Shown here one piece after another: positions 43,107 to 51,349 of a stretch of DNA of 64,000 nucleotides (positions are counted from its first letter, which is position 1; each line of letters opens with the position of its first letter). The stretch comes from Acidobacteriota bacterium (GTDB lineage: Bacteria > Acidobacteriota > Holophagae > Acanthopleuribacterales > Acanthopleuribacteraceae). The notes below the pieces were generated by a model. It had not been told where the DNA came from. It saw only the letters and a list, made by a program, of their open reading frames with translations, and did no database searches. The stretch is taken from the NCBI GenBank assembly GCA_030066195.1, contig JASJCB010000045.1, forward strand, positions 25,642-89,641. The letters are read 5' to 3'. A program made the translations under genes and the position numbers.

Positions 43107-46100
43107 GTGGTTACTCATGGAGACGGCTATTTGGGTGCTTCATCTTATTTCCTTTATACAACCGGAGTCATGATCTTTCTTTCCTGGGGGATATCTTTCC
43201 CCCTGCTCGCCCAAAATCAACCGGTTTCGGACAACGTTCAAGATGAACAAGCCTACGCGGTTCGACATATCGGACGAGAGCAGGGCCTGAGCCAGGGTCA
43301 TGTTTTTGCTGTTTTGAAGGACCACTTGGGCTTCATGTGGTTCGGTACTCGAGACGGTCTGAATCGCTTTGACGGTTATCAAATGGAAGTCTATCGCAAT
43401 GATCCCCATAACCCCTGCTCCATCTCCAACAACTACATCTATGCACTGGTGGAGGATTCACAAAGCAATCTTTGGGTAGGTACGCGCAACGGCCTCAACA
43501 AGTTGGACCGGCAATCCGGCTGCTTTGAGGTTTTTCTCAACCACTCCGGTACCGGTGAGAATCAAAGCCGCAATGATATCCATGCCGTCGTTGAAGACCC
43601 CGAGGGTTTTCTTTGGATTGGCAGCGGGGGCGGTTTGGATCGGTTCGACCCTCAAACGGAACGTTTCCTTTCTTTTCAATTCGAAAAAAACAAACCCGAC
43701 GGTTTGGCCGGCTCCGAGGTGCGCAAACTTCACCTCAGTCACGATGGGAAAACGCTCTGGTTGGTTTACATCGATGATGTGATCAGTCGTATGGAATTGG
43801 AGAAACCGGGAATCTTCAAGCATTACGAGACCCCGGAATCAAGGGTATGGGATGTCGTCGATGATGCGACCGGGTTGCTTTGGATTGGAACGGGCCTGGG
43901 CCTTGCTCGTTTGGCCACCCAAGATCAGGGTGAAGTCAAATGGTTCAGCCACGGGGGCGCGGGGCCGGAGATAACCGGGCTATCAAGAGACAACAAGGGT
44001 TTGATTTGGGGAACGACCGAGAGTTCCGGGATCTTTCGGCTCGATCCTCGTATCGATACCATGCGATGGTGGAAGCACGATGAAAAGCTAGACGACTGGA
44101 TACAACCGGGCGAAAAGAAAGTCGCCTATCACGACGACGATGGAATCCATTGGTTCGGTTGCTACGGCGCGTTTGTAGATTATCTCGTACCGACCTCTTT
44201 CGCCGACAACCTGTCCGGCTTAAGTGCCGATCGAGCCCAGTTTATCTATAGACAACAAGACGGAAGCATATGGTTAGCCGAGAGATCCGGGACCTTGTCT
44301 CGCCGAACGGGGAATCCGGATGAACCTGAAATCACCGTCGATTTGAAAGGGGCAAACGTCAAGTCGATGACGGAAAGCAGCCAGGGCGGTTTGTGGGTTG
44401 GCACGGAAAGCGACGGCTTGTATTTTCTAAAGGAAAATGGTCCGTCATCCTACCGGGCTCAACAGGTCGGAGGTCGGAGGTTGAACAAGGATATCAACGG
44501 CCTGTTGGAAGACCCGACCGGAACATTGTGGTTGGCAACCTTTGATGGTCTTTACGCCTACCGGCAGGGTCGGATCGATGAATATCACAAGGGGGGAACT
44601 GAAGGTCTTGCAGACTACGCTCTTCTTTCCATTCTTGGCGACTTCGGAACAAACCAACGCATTTGGATCGGTACTCAAAGCGGCTTGCAGCGAATGGACC
44701 TGAATCGACCCGGTCGCTTTGTGCTTTACAGTCACGATACTGATGACCCGGAAAGCATTGCCGGTAATATGATTTTCACCATGTGGCAATCGAATGCCGG
44801 CGCCACGCTTTGGGTCGGCACCAGCGGTGGTCTCAGCCGCTTGGATATCCAAACCGGAAAGGCCCGGTCCTATACACAAAATGACGGTTTGCCCAGCAAT
44901 ATCATCTACAAAATTCTCCCCGATCTGCAAGGCTGCCTTTGGCTGGGTACTTCCAACGGCTTATCCCGGTTCGACCCTCAGGAGGGAACGTTCCGTAACT
45001 ACGATACCGGCGACGGCCTGCCGGACGCGGATTTCTCTCCAAAAGCCGGTTTTATTGCGGGTGAAAAACTCAGCTTTCTCGGCCGGAAGCGACTTGTTGT
45101 CTTCGACCCCTGCCTGATAACCGACTCTTTCCGTCCACCCCAAACCAAGCTGACCGACCTTTTTCTGGAAGGCAATCTCTTATCACCGGGCCCCGGCTCA
45201 ATGCTACCCCGTACCATCGAGACGCTGCAAAAACTGGAACTGCCTCACTCAACCCGTTCCCTGGAATTGCGCTTTGCGGCCGACGCTTTCAATGCACCCC
45301 AAAGAACCAGGTACCGCTACAAACTACAGGGATTCGACAAAGACTGGAAAGAGGTCAATGCATCGAACCGGCACGCGGTCTACACCAACCTGCCCGCCGA
45401 CGAATATCGATTCTCGGTCAAGGCCGCTCACAAATACGGAGATTGGGGACCCGAGCGTACCCTAACCGTCCAACTGCCGCCCGCGCCCTGGCTTTCCTGG
45501 TGGGCCAAGACCCTCTACATCACCGCGGTCCTGGCTTTCATCCTCTGGTACCTGAAACAACAGCGCCACAAACTGGCCTTGGAACGCCGGAACCTGGAAA
45601 CCGAGCGCGCCCTGCGCCGCAAGGAACAGGAGATGACCGCGCAACAGGAAATCGTCATCGAACGCCTGCGCCGTTTAGACCAATCCAAAAACGAGTTCCT
45701 GGCCAATACCAGCCACGAGTTACGCACTCCCCTCAACGGCATCATCGGCCTGGCCGAAGGTATGTTGGCCCACTCCGGTCGGGTCCTGTCTCCTCGCGTT
45801 CGCGACAATTTGACTACCATCATGCAAAGCGGTCGTCGTCTGACCACGCTGGTCAATGACATCCTGGATTTCGCCAAACTCAAGCAACGTCATTTTTCCA
45901 TCAACCTACGCCCGGTCGATGCGCGCGCCGCGGTCAACAACGCGCTCAGCCTGGTGGAAAACCTGGCTGCCGATAAGGGCCTGGAACTGATCAACCGGGT
46001 ACCTGCAAACTTTCCGCCGGTGACGGCCGACCCCAACCGACTCCAACAGGTCCTGCACAACCTGATCGGCAATGCGGTCAAGTTTACGGACGAGGGTCGC

Positions 46101-48122
46101 ATCACCATCACCGCTGAACAGATCGATGATCGTGCGATGATCACGGTGGCCGATACCGGCCCCGGTATCCCGGAATCGCAGCAACAGCGCATTTTCCAAT
46201 CCTTCGAGCAGGTGGAGGAGAGCGACACGCGCACCCGGGGCGGCACCGGTCTGGGCCTGGCCATCTGCAAGCAATTGGTGGAATTGCACGGCGGTCGGCT
46301 TGAAGTGCAAAGCAAACCCGGTGAGGGCGCCGCTTTCAGCTTTACCCTTGCCACGGCCGACGGCAACGAGACGCCGCTGACCGAAGACGCGCCCTTGACC
46401 CATCGCGTGCCCGCCGCCCGGGCGTCCGACGACATTCTGCCCCACGCCTCCGAACAACCCGATGAACCCCCGGTTGCCCACTCCGGCGCCGGTTTCCACC
46501 TGCTGATCGTGGACGACGATCCGGTGAACCGACAGGTGTTGCGCGAGTACTTGTTACCCTGCGGTTACCACCTCTCCGAGGCCGCCGACGGATTCAGCGC
46601 CCTGACCATGCTGGAGGATCACGGCGTCGACTTGATCCTGCTGGACATCATGATGCCCAAAATGTCCGGTTACCAGGTCTGCTCCGAACTGCGCAAGCGC
46701 TACGCCCGCCATGAACTACCCGTGATCTTCCTGTCGGCCCGCAACCAGGTACCCGATCTGACGGCCGGATTTGCCGCCGGTGGCAACGACTACATCAGTA
46801 AACCGGTAACCCGAGGCGAATTGCTCTCGCGCTTGGAATTGCATTTGCGTGTGCGGAACTCCCTGCGCTCGTTGGATGAGATCGTTCGGGGCATGAAAAG
46901 CGGCGATTCTCTCGAATCCGTTTTGCAGGCGCTGCTCCGTGAAGGCCTCGCGCAAATCCCGCAGGCAACCGCCGGTGTCGTGTTCCTGAAATCCCCCGAG
47001 GAAAATCTGTTCACACCGGCGGCGGCGCTGGGCCATGAGCAGCCGCCGGATCGTCGCCGCTTCAATCACAACGAAATGGTCTCGCGGTTCCTTGATCCCC
47101 AAAATTCGAGCGGAAACAAGCTCAAAGGCTTTCAGGAAAAGGAAGGCGATCACAGCATTCTCTGCCTGCCTCTCTACCTGGACGGCGCCTTGAACGGCTA
47201 CCTGGTCCTGGAAAACTTTACCCGAACGGACGCCTTCGCGGATGTCAATATGGATCACCTTGAAACCTTCCGCGAGCAATCCGTCCTGGCTTTGACCAAA
47301 GCCCGCTTCCTGGCCGAGTTGAAAAACAAACAGGATGCCCTCCTGCGCCTGCGCGAGCAAATGGCCCTGCAGGACAAAATGGCCTCGCTGGGAACCCTGA
47401 CGGCGGGTATCGGCCACGAGATCAAGAACCCCACCAATTACGTGCACGGCGCGGCCCAAAACCTGACCAAAGGCCTGATCAACTTCAAGGACTTCCTGGT
47501 CGACCTGGCCGGTGAGGATGCGAGCTCCGAGGTGCTGCATGCCTTCGACGAACACATCGACCCGCTGACGGAATCGTCAACCACCATCCAGGAAGGCGCC
47601 CGTCGTATCGCGGAAATCGTACAGCACTTGCAAACCTTCTCGAGACATATGGTCGGCAAACCGTCGCCCGTGGATGTGAACGCCTGCCTCATCTCGACCC
47701 TGAAACTGGTTGCGCCCAACTTTCGACGCTGGGTGGCGTTTGAAGAAAATTTAACGGAAAGGCTTGTGGTCATGGGCAACCAGGGCGAGTTGAACCAGGT
47801 TTTCATGAACCTGACGGTCAACGCCTGTCATGCGATTCGCGACAAGGTGGGGGATGATAAAACCAGGGGTACCCTGACCATCTCGACGAACACGGCCGAC
47901 AACCAGGCATTGATCCGCTTCCACGACACCGGCGGCGGCATCCCCCAAACAATCAGATCCCGTATCTTCGAACCCTTTTTCACCACCAAACCCTCCGGCG
48001 AGGGAACGGGCCTGGGATTATCCATCTCTTACGGCATCATCGAACGCCACCAGGGATCCCTGACGGTAGACGCCACGGAAGGCATGGACACCACCTTCAC
48101 CATCCGCCTGCCGTTGAAGTAA
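43107..48122 (+). CDS. Giant hybrid sensor histidine kinase (Reg_prop, Y_Y_Y, HK, REC, GAF-like, second HK)
   Basis: The 1671-residue protein has a hydrophobic leader (VMIFLSWGISFPLLA), then a two-component propeller sensor domain of many repeats (FGTRDGLNRFDGY, LWVGTRNGLNKLD, WLGTSNGLSRFD), a Y_Y_Y domain (YRYKLQGFDKDWKEV), a membrane helix near 810-830, HisKA with H870 (ANTSHELRTPLNG) and ATPase domain (DTGPGIPESQQQ, GGTGLGLAI), a receiver with D1180 (LILLDIMMPK), a GAF-like region (about 1265-1400), and a second HisKA-like box with H1437 (GIGHEIKNPTNY) plus a second ATPase domain (GEGTGLGLSISYG). Periplasmic sensing of glycans is usual for Reg_prop kinases. Two kinase cores in one chain are unusual. 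GTG start; ATG 43170 is an alternative. Confidence 0.9.
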   Translation: MVTHGDGYLGASSYFLYTTGVMIFLSWGISFPLLAQNQPVSDNVQDEQAYAVRHIGREQGLSQGHVFAVLKDHLGFMWFGTRDGLNRFDGYQMEVYRNDPHNPCSISNNYIYALVEDSQSNLWVGTRNGLNKLDRQSGCFEVFLNHSGTGENQSRNDIHAVVEDPEGFLWIGSGGGLDRFDPQTERFLSFQFEKNKPDGLAGSEVRKLHLSHDGKTLWLVYIDDVISRMELEKPGIFKHYETPESRVWDVVDDATGLLWIGTGLGLARLATQDQGEVKWFSHGGAGPEITGLSRDNKGLIWGTTESSGIFRLDPRIDTMRWWKHDEKLDDWIQPGEKKVAYHDDDGIHWFGCYGAFVDYLVPTSFADNLSGLSADRAQFIYRQQDGSIWLAERSGTLSRRTGNPDEPEITVDLKGANVKSMTESSQGGLWVGTESDGLYFLKENGPSSYRAQQVGGRRLNKDINGLLEDPTGTLWLATFDGLYAYRQGRIDEYHKGGTEGLADYALLSILGDFGTNQRIWIGTQSGLQRMDLNRPGRFVLYSHDTDDPESIAGNMIFTMWQSNAGATLWVGTSGGLSRLDIQTGKARSYTQNDGLPSNIIYKILPDLQGCLWLGTSNGLSRFDPQEGTFRNYDTGDGLPDADFSPKAGFIAGEKLSFLGRKRLVVFDPCLITDSFRPPQTKLTDLFLEGNLLSPGPGSMLPRTIETLQKLELPHSTRSLELRFAADAFNAPQRTRYRYKLQGFDKDWKEVNASNRHAVYTNLPADEYRFSVKAAHKYGDWGPERTLTVQLPPAPWLSWWAKTLYITAVLAFILWYLKQQRHKLALERRNLETERALRRKEQEMTAQQEIVIERLRRLDQSKNEFLANTSHELRTPLNGIIGLAEGMLAHSGRVLSPRVRDNLTTIMQSGRRLTTLVNDILDFAKLKQRHFSINLRPVDARAAVNNALSLVENLAADKGLELINRVPANFPPVTADPNRLQQVLHNLIGNAVKFTDEGRITITAEQIDDRAMITVADTGPGIPESQQQRIFQSFEQVEESDTRTRGGTGLGLAICKQLVELHGGRLEVQSKPGEGAAFSFTLATADGNETPLTEDAPLTHRVPAARASDDILPHASEQPDEPPVAHSGAGFHLLIVDDDPVNRQVLREYLLPCGYHLSEAADGFSALTMLEDHGVDLILLDIMMPKMSGYQVCSELRKRYARHELPVIFLSARNQVPDLTAGFAAGGNDYISKPVTRGELLSRLELHLRVRNSLRSLDEIVRGMKSGDSLESVLQALLREGLAQIPQATAGVVFLKSPEENLFTPAAALGHEQPPDRRRFNHNEMVSRFLDPQNSSGNKLKGFQEKEGDHSILCLPLYLDGALNGYLVLENFTRTDAFADVNMDHLETFREQSVLALTKARFLAELKNKQDALLRLREQMALQDKMASLGTLTAGIGHEIKNPTNYVHGAAQNLTKGLINFKDFLVDLAGEDASSEVLHAFDEHIDPLTESSTTIQEGARRIAEIVQHLQTFSRHMVGKPSPVDVNACLISTLKLVAPNFRRWVAFEENLTERLVVMGNQGELNQVFMNLTVNACHAIRDKVGDDKTRGTLTISTNTADNQALIRFHDTGGGIPQTIRSRIFEPFFTTKPSGEGTGLGLSISYGIIERHQGSLTVDATEGMDTTFTIRLPLK

Positions 48123-48137
48123 TCGGCAGTTGTTCAA

Positions 48138-49388
48138 TTAGCGCCGAGGTTTCATGATTTCTTCAAGCGGCTTATCGGTGAAGAGAAGTTCGGACCATTG
48201 GTCGATCTGCTTGACATCTGCTTCCCTGGCCCGGCTTGAAGCCCAATCGGGAACCGTGCCGAACTTGCGGTGAACCAGGTGAAGAAAGAGGTCTTGCTTG
48301 CCTTCGAGCTTGCCTTTACGCTCCCCCTTGCGCATACCTTCACGGATGCCTTCACGCTTGCCTTCGCGCTTGCCTTCACGCTTGCCTTCACGCTTGCCTT
48401 CGAGCTTGCCTTCACGCTTGCCTTCGAGCTTGCCTTTCCGCTCGCCCTCGCGCATGCCTTCCAGCTTGCCTTTCTTCATTGCGCGTCTTTCCCAGCCGGT
48501 TATGTACTGCATCTTTTTCTCTCCTACCTCATTATGTAATTCCTCTTTAAGTTGATTGTCAAGGTCTTCGGGCACATTCATGACCCAGTCGATGAACAGG
48601 GTCAGTTGGCGAATCTGATCTCGAGAGTAGTTGCGGGTCAGGGCCATGCGCAACAGGTTCTTTTTGGCGCGTGCTCGGATCACCTGCCGGCTCTCGTTGT
48701 CGCCGGCGTTTTTCAAGGCGTTGAGATGAGCCAGGATGACGATGGCGAAAGGATTTTCATTTTGAGCCAGGTCTTCTTCCTCGTAGTCGATCAGCTTGAC
48801 CACATTGTAGTTCAGGCCCATGGTGCTGCCGTAACCGCCGTAGCTGAAGCTGTCAGGGCGCCAGGCATCGTCCGAATCGCCCAGGATGGCCATGCTGATG
48901 ACCCGCTGTTGATATTTATCGTAGATGCGGTAGTTATAGACGAACATGCGTTCAGGGAAACCTGAATCGTAGCTGACCTGTACCTCGATGTGCAGCAGAA
49001 CCCATTTGATCTCGCCGGTCTTCATTCGAATCTGGAACAGTTTGTCCACGAATCGGTTGCCCACCTTGTGTTTGGGCGCGATCTGGTTGAGTTCCTTATC
49101 CAGAAAAATGGGATCGACCGTCCAGTCTATATCGTCGAACAAATCGGGATTGATCATTTGCAGACAGTGATAGAGCAGGTGGTCCAAAATGGTTTTCCAG
49201 GGTGAATCGTATTCCAAGCTATCCTCCGCGACAGGTATGTCTGCCAGGTTTCTACCACGACGGCCCGGGTCCTGGGAAGTGCTGAGGCTATTTTTGTAGG
49301 TGGCTGTTAAAATAAAACTTACGCCTGAGGCCACATATCGTTCAAACCTGTAACTAAGCTCCTGTCGATTCATACGGGTATCGCTCAC
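48138..49388 (-). CDS. Rpn/PD-(D/E)XK nuclease-family protein with repetitive KREG linker
   Basis: The 416-residue protein has an N-terminal PD-(D/E)XK-like fold seen in Rpn and related transposase-derived nucleases: DPIFLDKELNQ (Asp/Glu), GEIKWVLLHIEVQVSYD (E-x-Q/K core). From about 305 to 364 it carries a tetrapeptide repeat (GKREGKREGKREG) encoded by a 12-bp tandem array (48298-48474), followed by a C-terminal LHLVHRKFG domain typical of the family. Rpn proteins promote RecA-independent recombination in E. coli; the related DUF4351 family is widespread and mobile. It lies tail to tail with the hybrid kinase gene and next to an intergenic repeat cluster. Repeat length could change by slippage without frameshift. 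Confidence 0.75.
   Translation of the reverse strand: MSDTRMNRQELSYRFERYVASGVSFILTATYKNSLSTSQDPGRRGRNLADIPVAEDSLEYDSPWKTILDHLLYHCLQMINPDLFDDIDWTVDPIFLDKELNQIAPKHKVGNRFVDKLFQIRMKTGEIKWVLLHIEVQVSYDSGFPERMFVYNYRIYDKYQQRVISMAILGDSDDAWRPDSFSYGGYGSTMGLNYNVVKLIDYEEEDLAQNENPFAIVILAHLNALKNAGDNESRQVIRARAKKNLLRMALTRNYSRDQIRQLTLFIDWVMNVPEDLDNQLKEELHNEVGEKKMQYITGWERRAMKKGKLEGMREGERKGKLEGKREGKLEGKREGKREGKREGKREGIREGMRKGERKGKLEGKQDLFLHLVHRKFGTVPDWASSRAREADVKQIDQWSELLFTDKPLEEIMKPRR
48298..48474 (-). repeat. 12-bp in-frame tandem repeat array inside nuclease-like gene
   Basis: Copies of CTTGCCTTCACG-type units (also CGAG, CGCG variants) encode Gly-Lys-Arg-Glu repeats. Being a multiple of three, unit gain or loss keeps frame. 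Confidence 0.9.
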
Positions 49389-49570
49389 TGATCACGAGAT
49401 GTAAACCGTTTTCAGAGGCATTCCAATGCCGAATACCTGTTTCCTCCCCTTGGTATTCCCGCCGAACCCGGAGTCATTTCCTGGTTTGACAACTTCGAGA
49501 GGCTGAAAACGATTTGTCTTTCGTTGTGTCTGTAAACCCGGGGTCAAGCAATTACGGCTGATTCTTCGAT

Positions 49571-49796
49571 CCGGAAAAGTCAGGAGCAAAGAAACAGGCC
49601 TCATTCCTTGACCCGGAAAAGTCAGGAGCAAAGAATCGAAAATGATTCTTTGCTCCCTGAAAAGGAATGTGGAAGAAAAGAGTTGTGACTCCTTGACCCG
49701 GAAAAGTCAGGAGCAAAGAACCAAAAATAATTCTTCGTCCCCTAACTTTCAGGGAGCAAAGAAAGAGGACGATTTCTTTGCTCCTGACTTTTCCGG
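49571..49796. repeat. Cluster of four identical 23-bp repeats, three direct and one inverted
   Basis: A 23-bp core that starts CCGGAAAAGTCAGG is found at 49571-49593, 49613-49635 and 49698-49720, and inverted at 49774-49796. Shorter partial copies (GGGAGCAAAGAA) lie between, also in both orientations, so the RNA can form nested stems. It resembles a REP-like or mobile repeat cluster downstream of no gene on this strand. Confidence 0.9.
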
Positions 49797-50421
49797 GTCG
49801 CTAAATCAGGAATATATTCGTGGTCCTGGCAAGGAAATGCCAAGGTTTTGGACCGTCAAAAAGAAAAAATTACCAAAATCAACCCATTTGGTTTTTAGAT
49901 CGAGGCGCAGGCATTTCCAAAGTTGTTTTTTCGAGGCGCCCCCGACGATCGACCGTGAGCGGTTCTTATTGACAACCTGATCAACCGTCATTCAGAGAAG
50001 GCGGGAGTACCTGCCTTCCAGAAGAGAGAAAATGATTATATATATCTTTAACCCATATATAATGAAAAGAGAAATAATATGATCTATATGGACAGGGCCG
50101 AAACCGCGCATTAAGATTCACTCAGAACGCGGCGAACAAGTCACCGCGGAAGGAGGTGATATCGAACAAACATAACCGGAACCCCGGTCGAAGGCAGTTA
50201 CACCTATGAGGATGGTGGAAGTTAACCATCCTATCGCCCGGGCAAATATTCCTAGAACGAAACACACAAGACGGGCAGGCCGCGTGCGGGAAGGTACCAC
50301 TCGCACCCGGGAAGTCACGCAACTACTAATGAATCCGTTCGAGGGGACGCAGCTCCCAAGGTCCGCCGTGCGCCTCCACACGGGTTCCCAACCGAAAAAT
50401 GATGGAAAAAGGAGTTCGATT
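49797..50421. other. Non-coding region ahead of 285-aa gene
   Basis: Around 50020-50090 an AT-rich block with TATATATAT-like repeats may be a promoter. A near-perfect anti-16S match, AAGGAGGTGAT, at 50151 has no start codon at a useful distance. The frame from 50206 is open but has no ribosome site; the real start is at 50422. Confidence 0.4.
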
Positions 50422-51279
50422 ATGAAAGTGATGTATTTCGACAGTGATTTGTTCCGCGAGAAATGGCTTGACCGCATGCTGAAGACCGCCGAACTTACGG
50501 TGGGCTTTGGTGCGGGCTTGCTGCCCAGGTCTCTCGTCAACCAGGGTACGGCCTTGATCAGCGCCTTTCCCCTGGCTGCCGAGGCCAAGACCCAAGCTTT
50601 GAGCACACGCCACAAACTGGTCAAGGAGTGTGATCGAAACTTGGATTACCTGGGCGAAATGTGCCGGTCCTTCTGGCGAATGCTGAAAGCACGGGCACTG
50701 GTTCTGGGCCATTCCTCGGAGATCTTCAAGATCTTCGGCTTGAATGCGTCCGGCAAGTTTCTGGCAGCTCGCTACAAGCGAGACTGGCTGAAACACGCCC
50801 GGTCCCTGATCAAGGCTGAGACGGTAGCGGTAGAGCGGGGTTATCCGGCCATGGATCTCCCCACCGTCACTGCCGTTTCAGAAGCCCTGGCCCTGGCCGA
50901 AGCCTCGTGTCAGGGAGTGGATCAGGCCAACCTGGCCCATCAGTCCGCACTGAGCGAACTGAAGGCCGTTCGCAACCAGGTGGATGAACTCAACTCGGAC
51001 GTGTATGCCTACCTGCGCTTCGCCCTGCGCAGCCTGAGTGCGCCGCGTCGTCGCGAGGTCATGCGCCGCTACGGTTTCATCTTCAAGGGTGATCCGGTGG
51101 ATGTCTCGGATGAGGACACGACGCCGGATCAGCAGGAGGAAACCCCGGGCGAAAGCGAGCCCTCCGACCAGGGAGGCAGCGATCAGCCCGCTGAGGAGGA
51201 ACCACCACCTGAGGATTCCGGCAACGGCAGCGGAAACGAAGCCGGCGCCGGAACGGAAACCACCACGCCGCAACCCTGA
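50422..51279 (+). CDS. Hypothetical helical protein with acidic, disordered C-terminal tail
   Basis: ATG 50422 lies behind AAGGAG. The 285-residue product is mostly helical (residues 1-215), with an early hydrophobic stretch AELTVGFGAGLLPRS, and no motif I can place. Residues about 230-285 are low complexity, rich in Glu, Pro, Gly, Ser and Thr (EETPGESEPSDQGGSD), and probably disordered. It is convergent with the lipase-CHAT gene and separated from it by a shared terminator (51310-51333). Whether it works with that protein is unknown. Confidence 0.7.
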   Translation: MKVMYFDSDLFREKWLDRMLKTAELTVGFGAGLLPRSLVNQGTALISAFPLAAEAKTQALSTRHKLVKECDRNLDYLGEMCRSFWRMLKARALVLGHSSEIFKIFGLNASGKFLAARYKRDWLKHARSLIKAETVAVERGYPAMDLPTVTAVSEALALAEASCQGVDQANLAHQSALSELKAVRNQVDELNSDVYAYLRFALRSLSAPRRREVMRRYGFIFKGDPVDVSDEDTTPDQQEETPGESEPSDQGGSDQPAEEEPPPEDSGNGSGNEAGAGTETTTPQP

Positions 51280-51309
51280 CGGGAAGCGGAAAAACCGGTA
51301 ACCGGCAAC

Positions 51310-51333
51310 CCCGGCCTTCCTCGGAAGGCCGGG
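51310..51333. terminator. Bidirectional intrinsic terminator between convergent genes
   Basis: CCCGGCCTTCC pairs with GGAAGGCCGGG over 11 bp, followed by TATCTTT on the plus side. On the minus side no T-run is seen, so it chiefly ends the 285-aa gene. Confidence 0.75.
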
Positions 51334-51349
51334 TATCTTTAAGGTCGGT

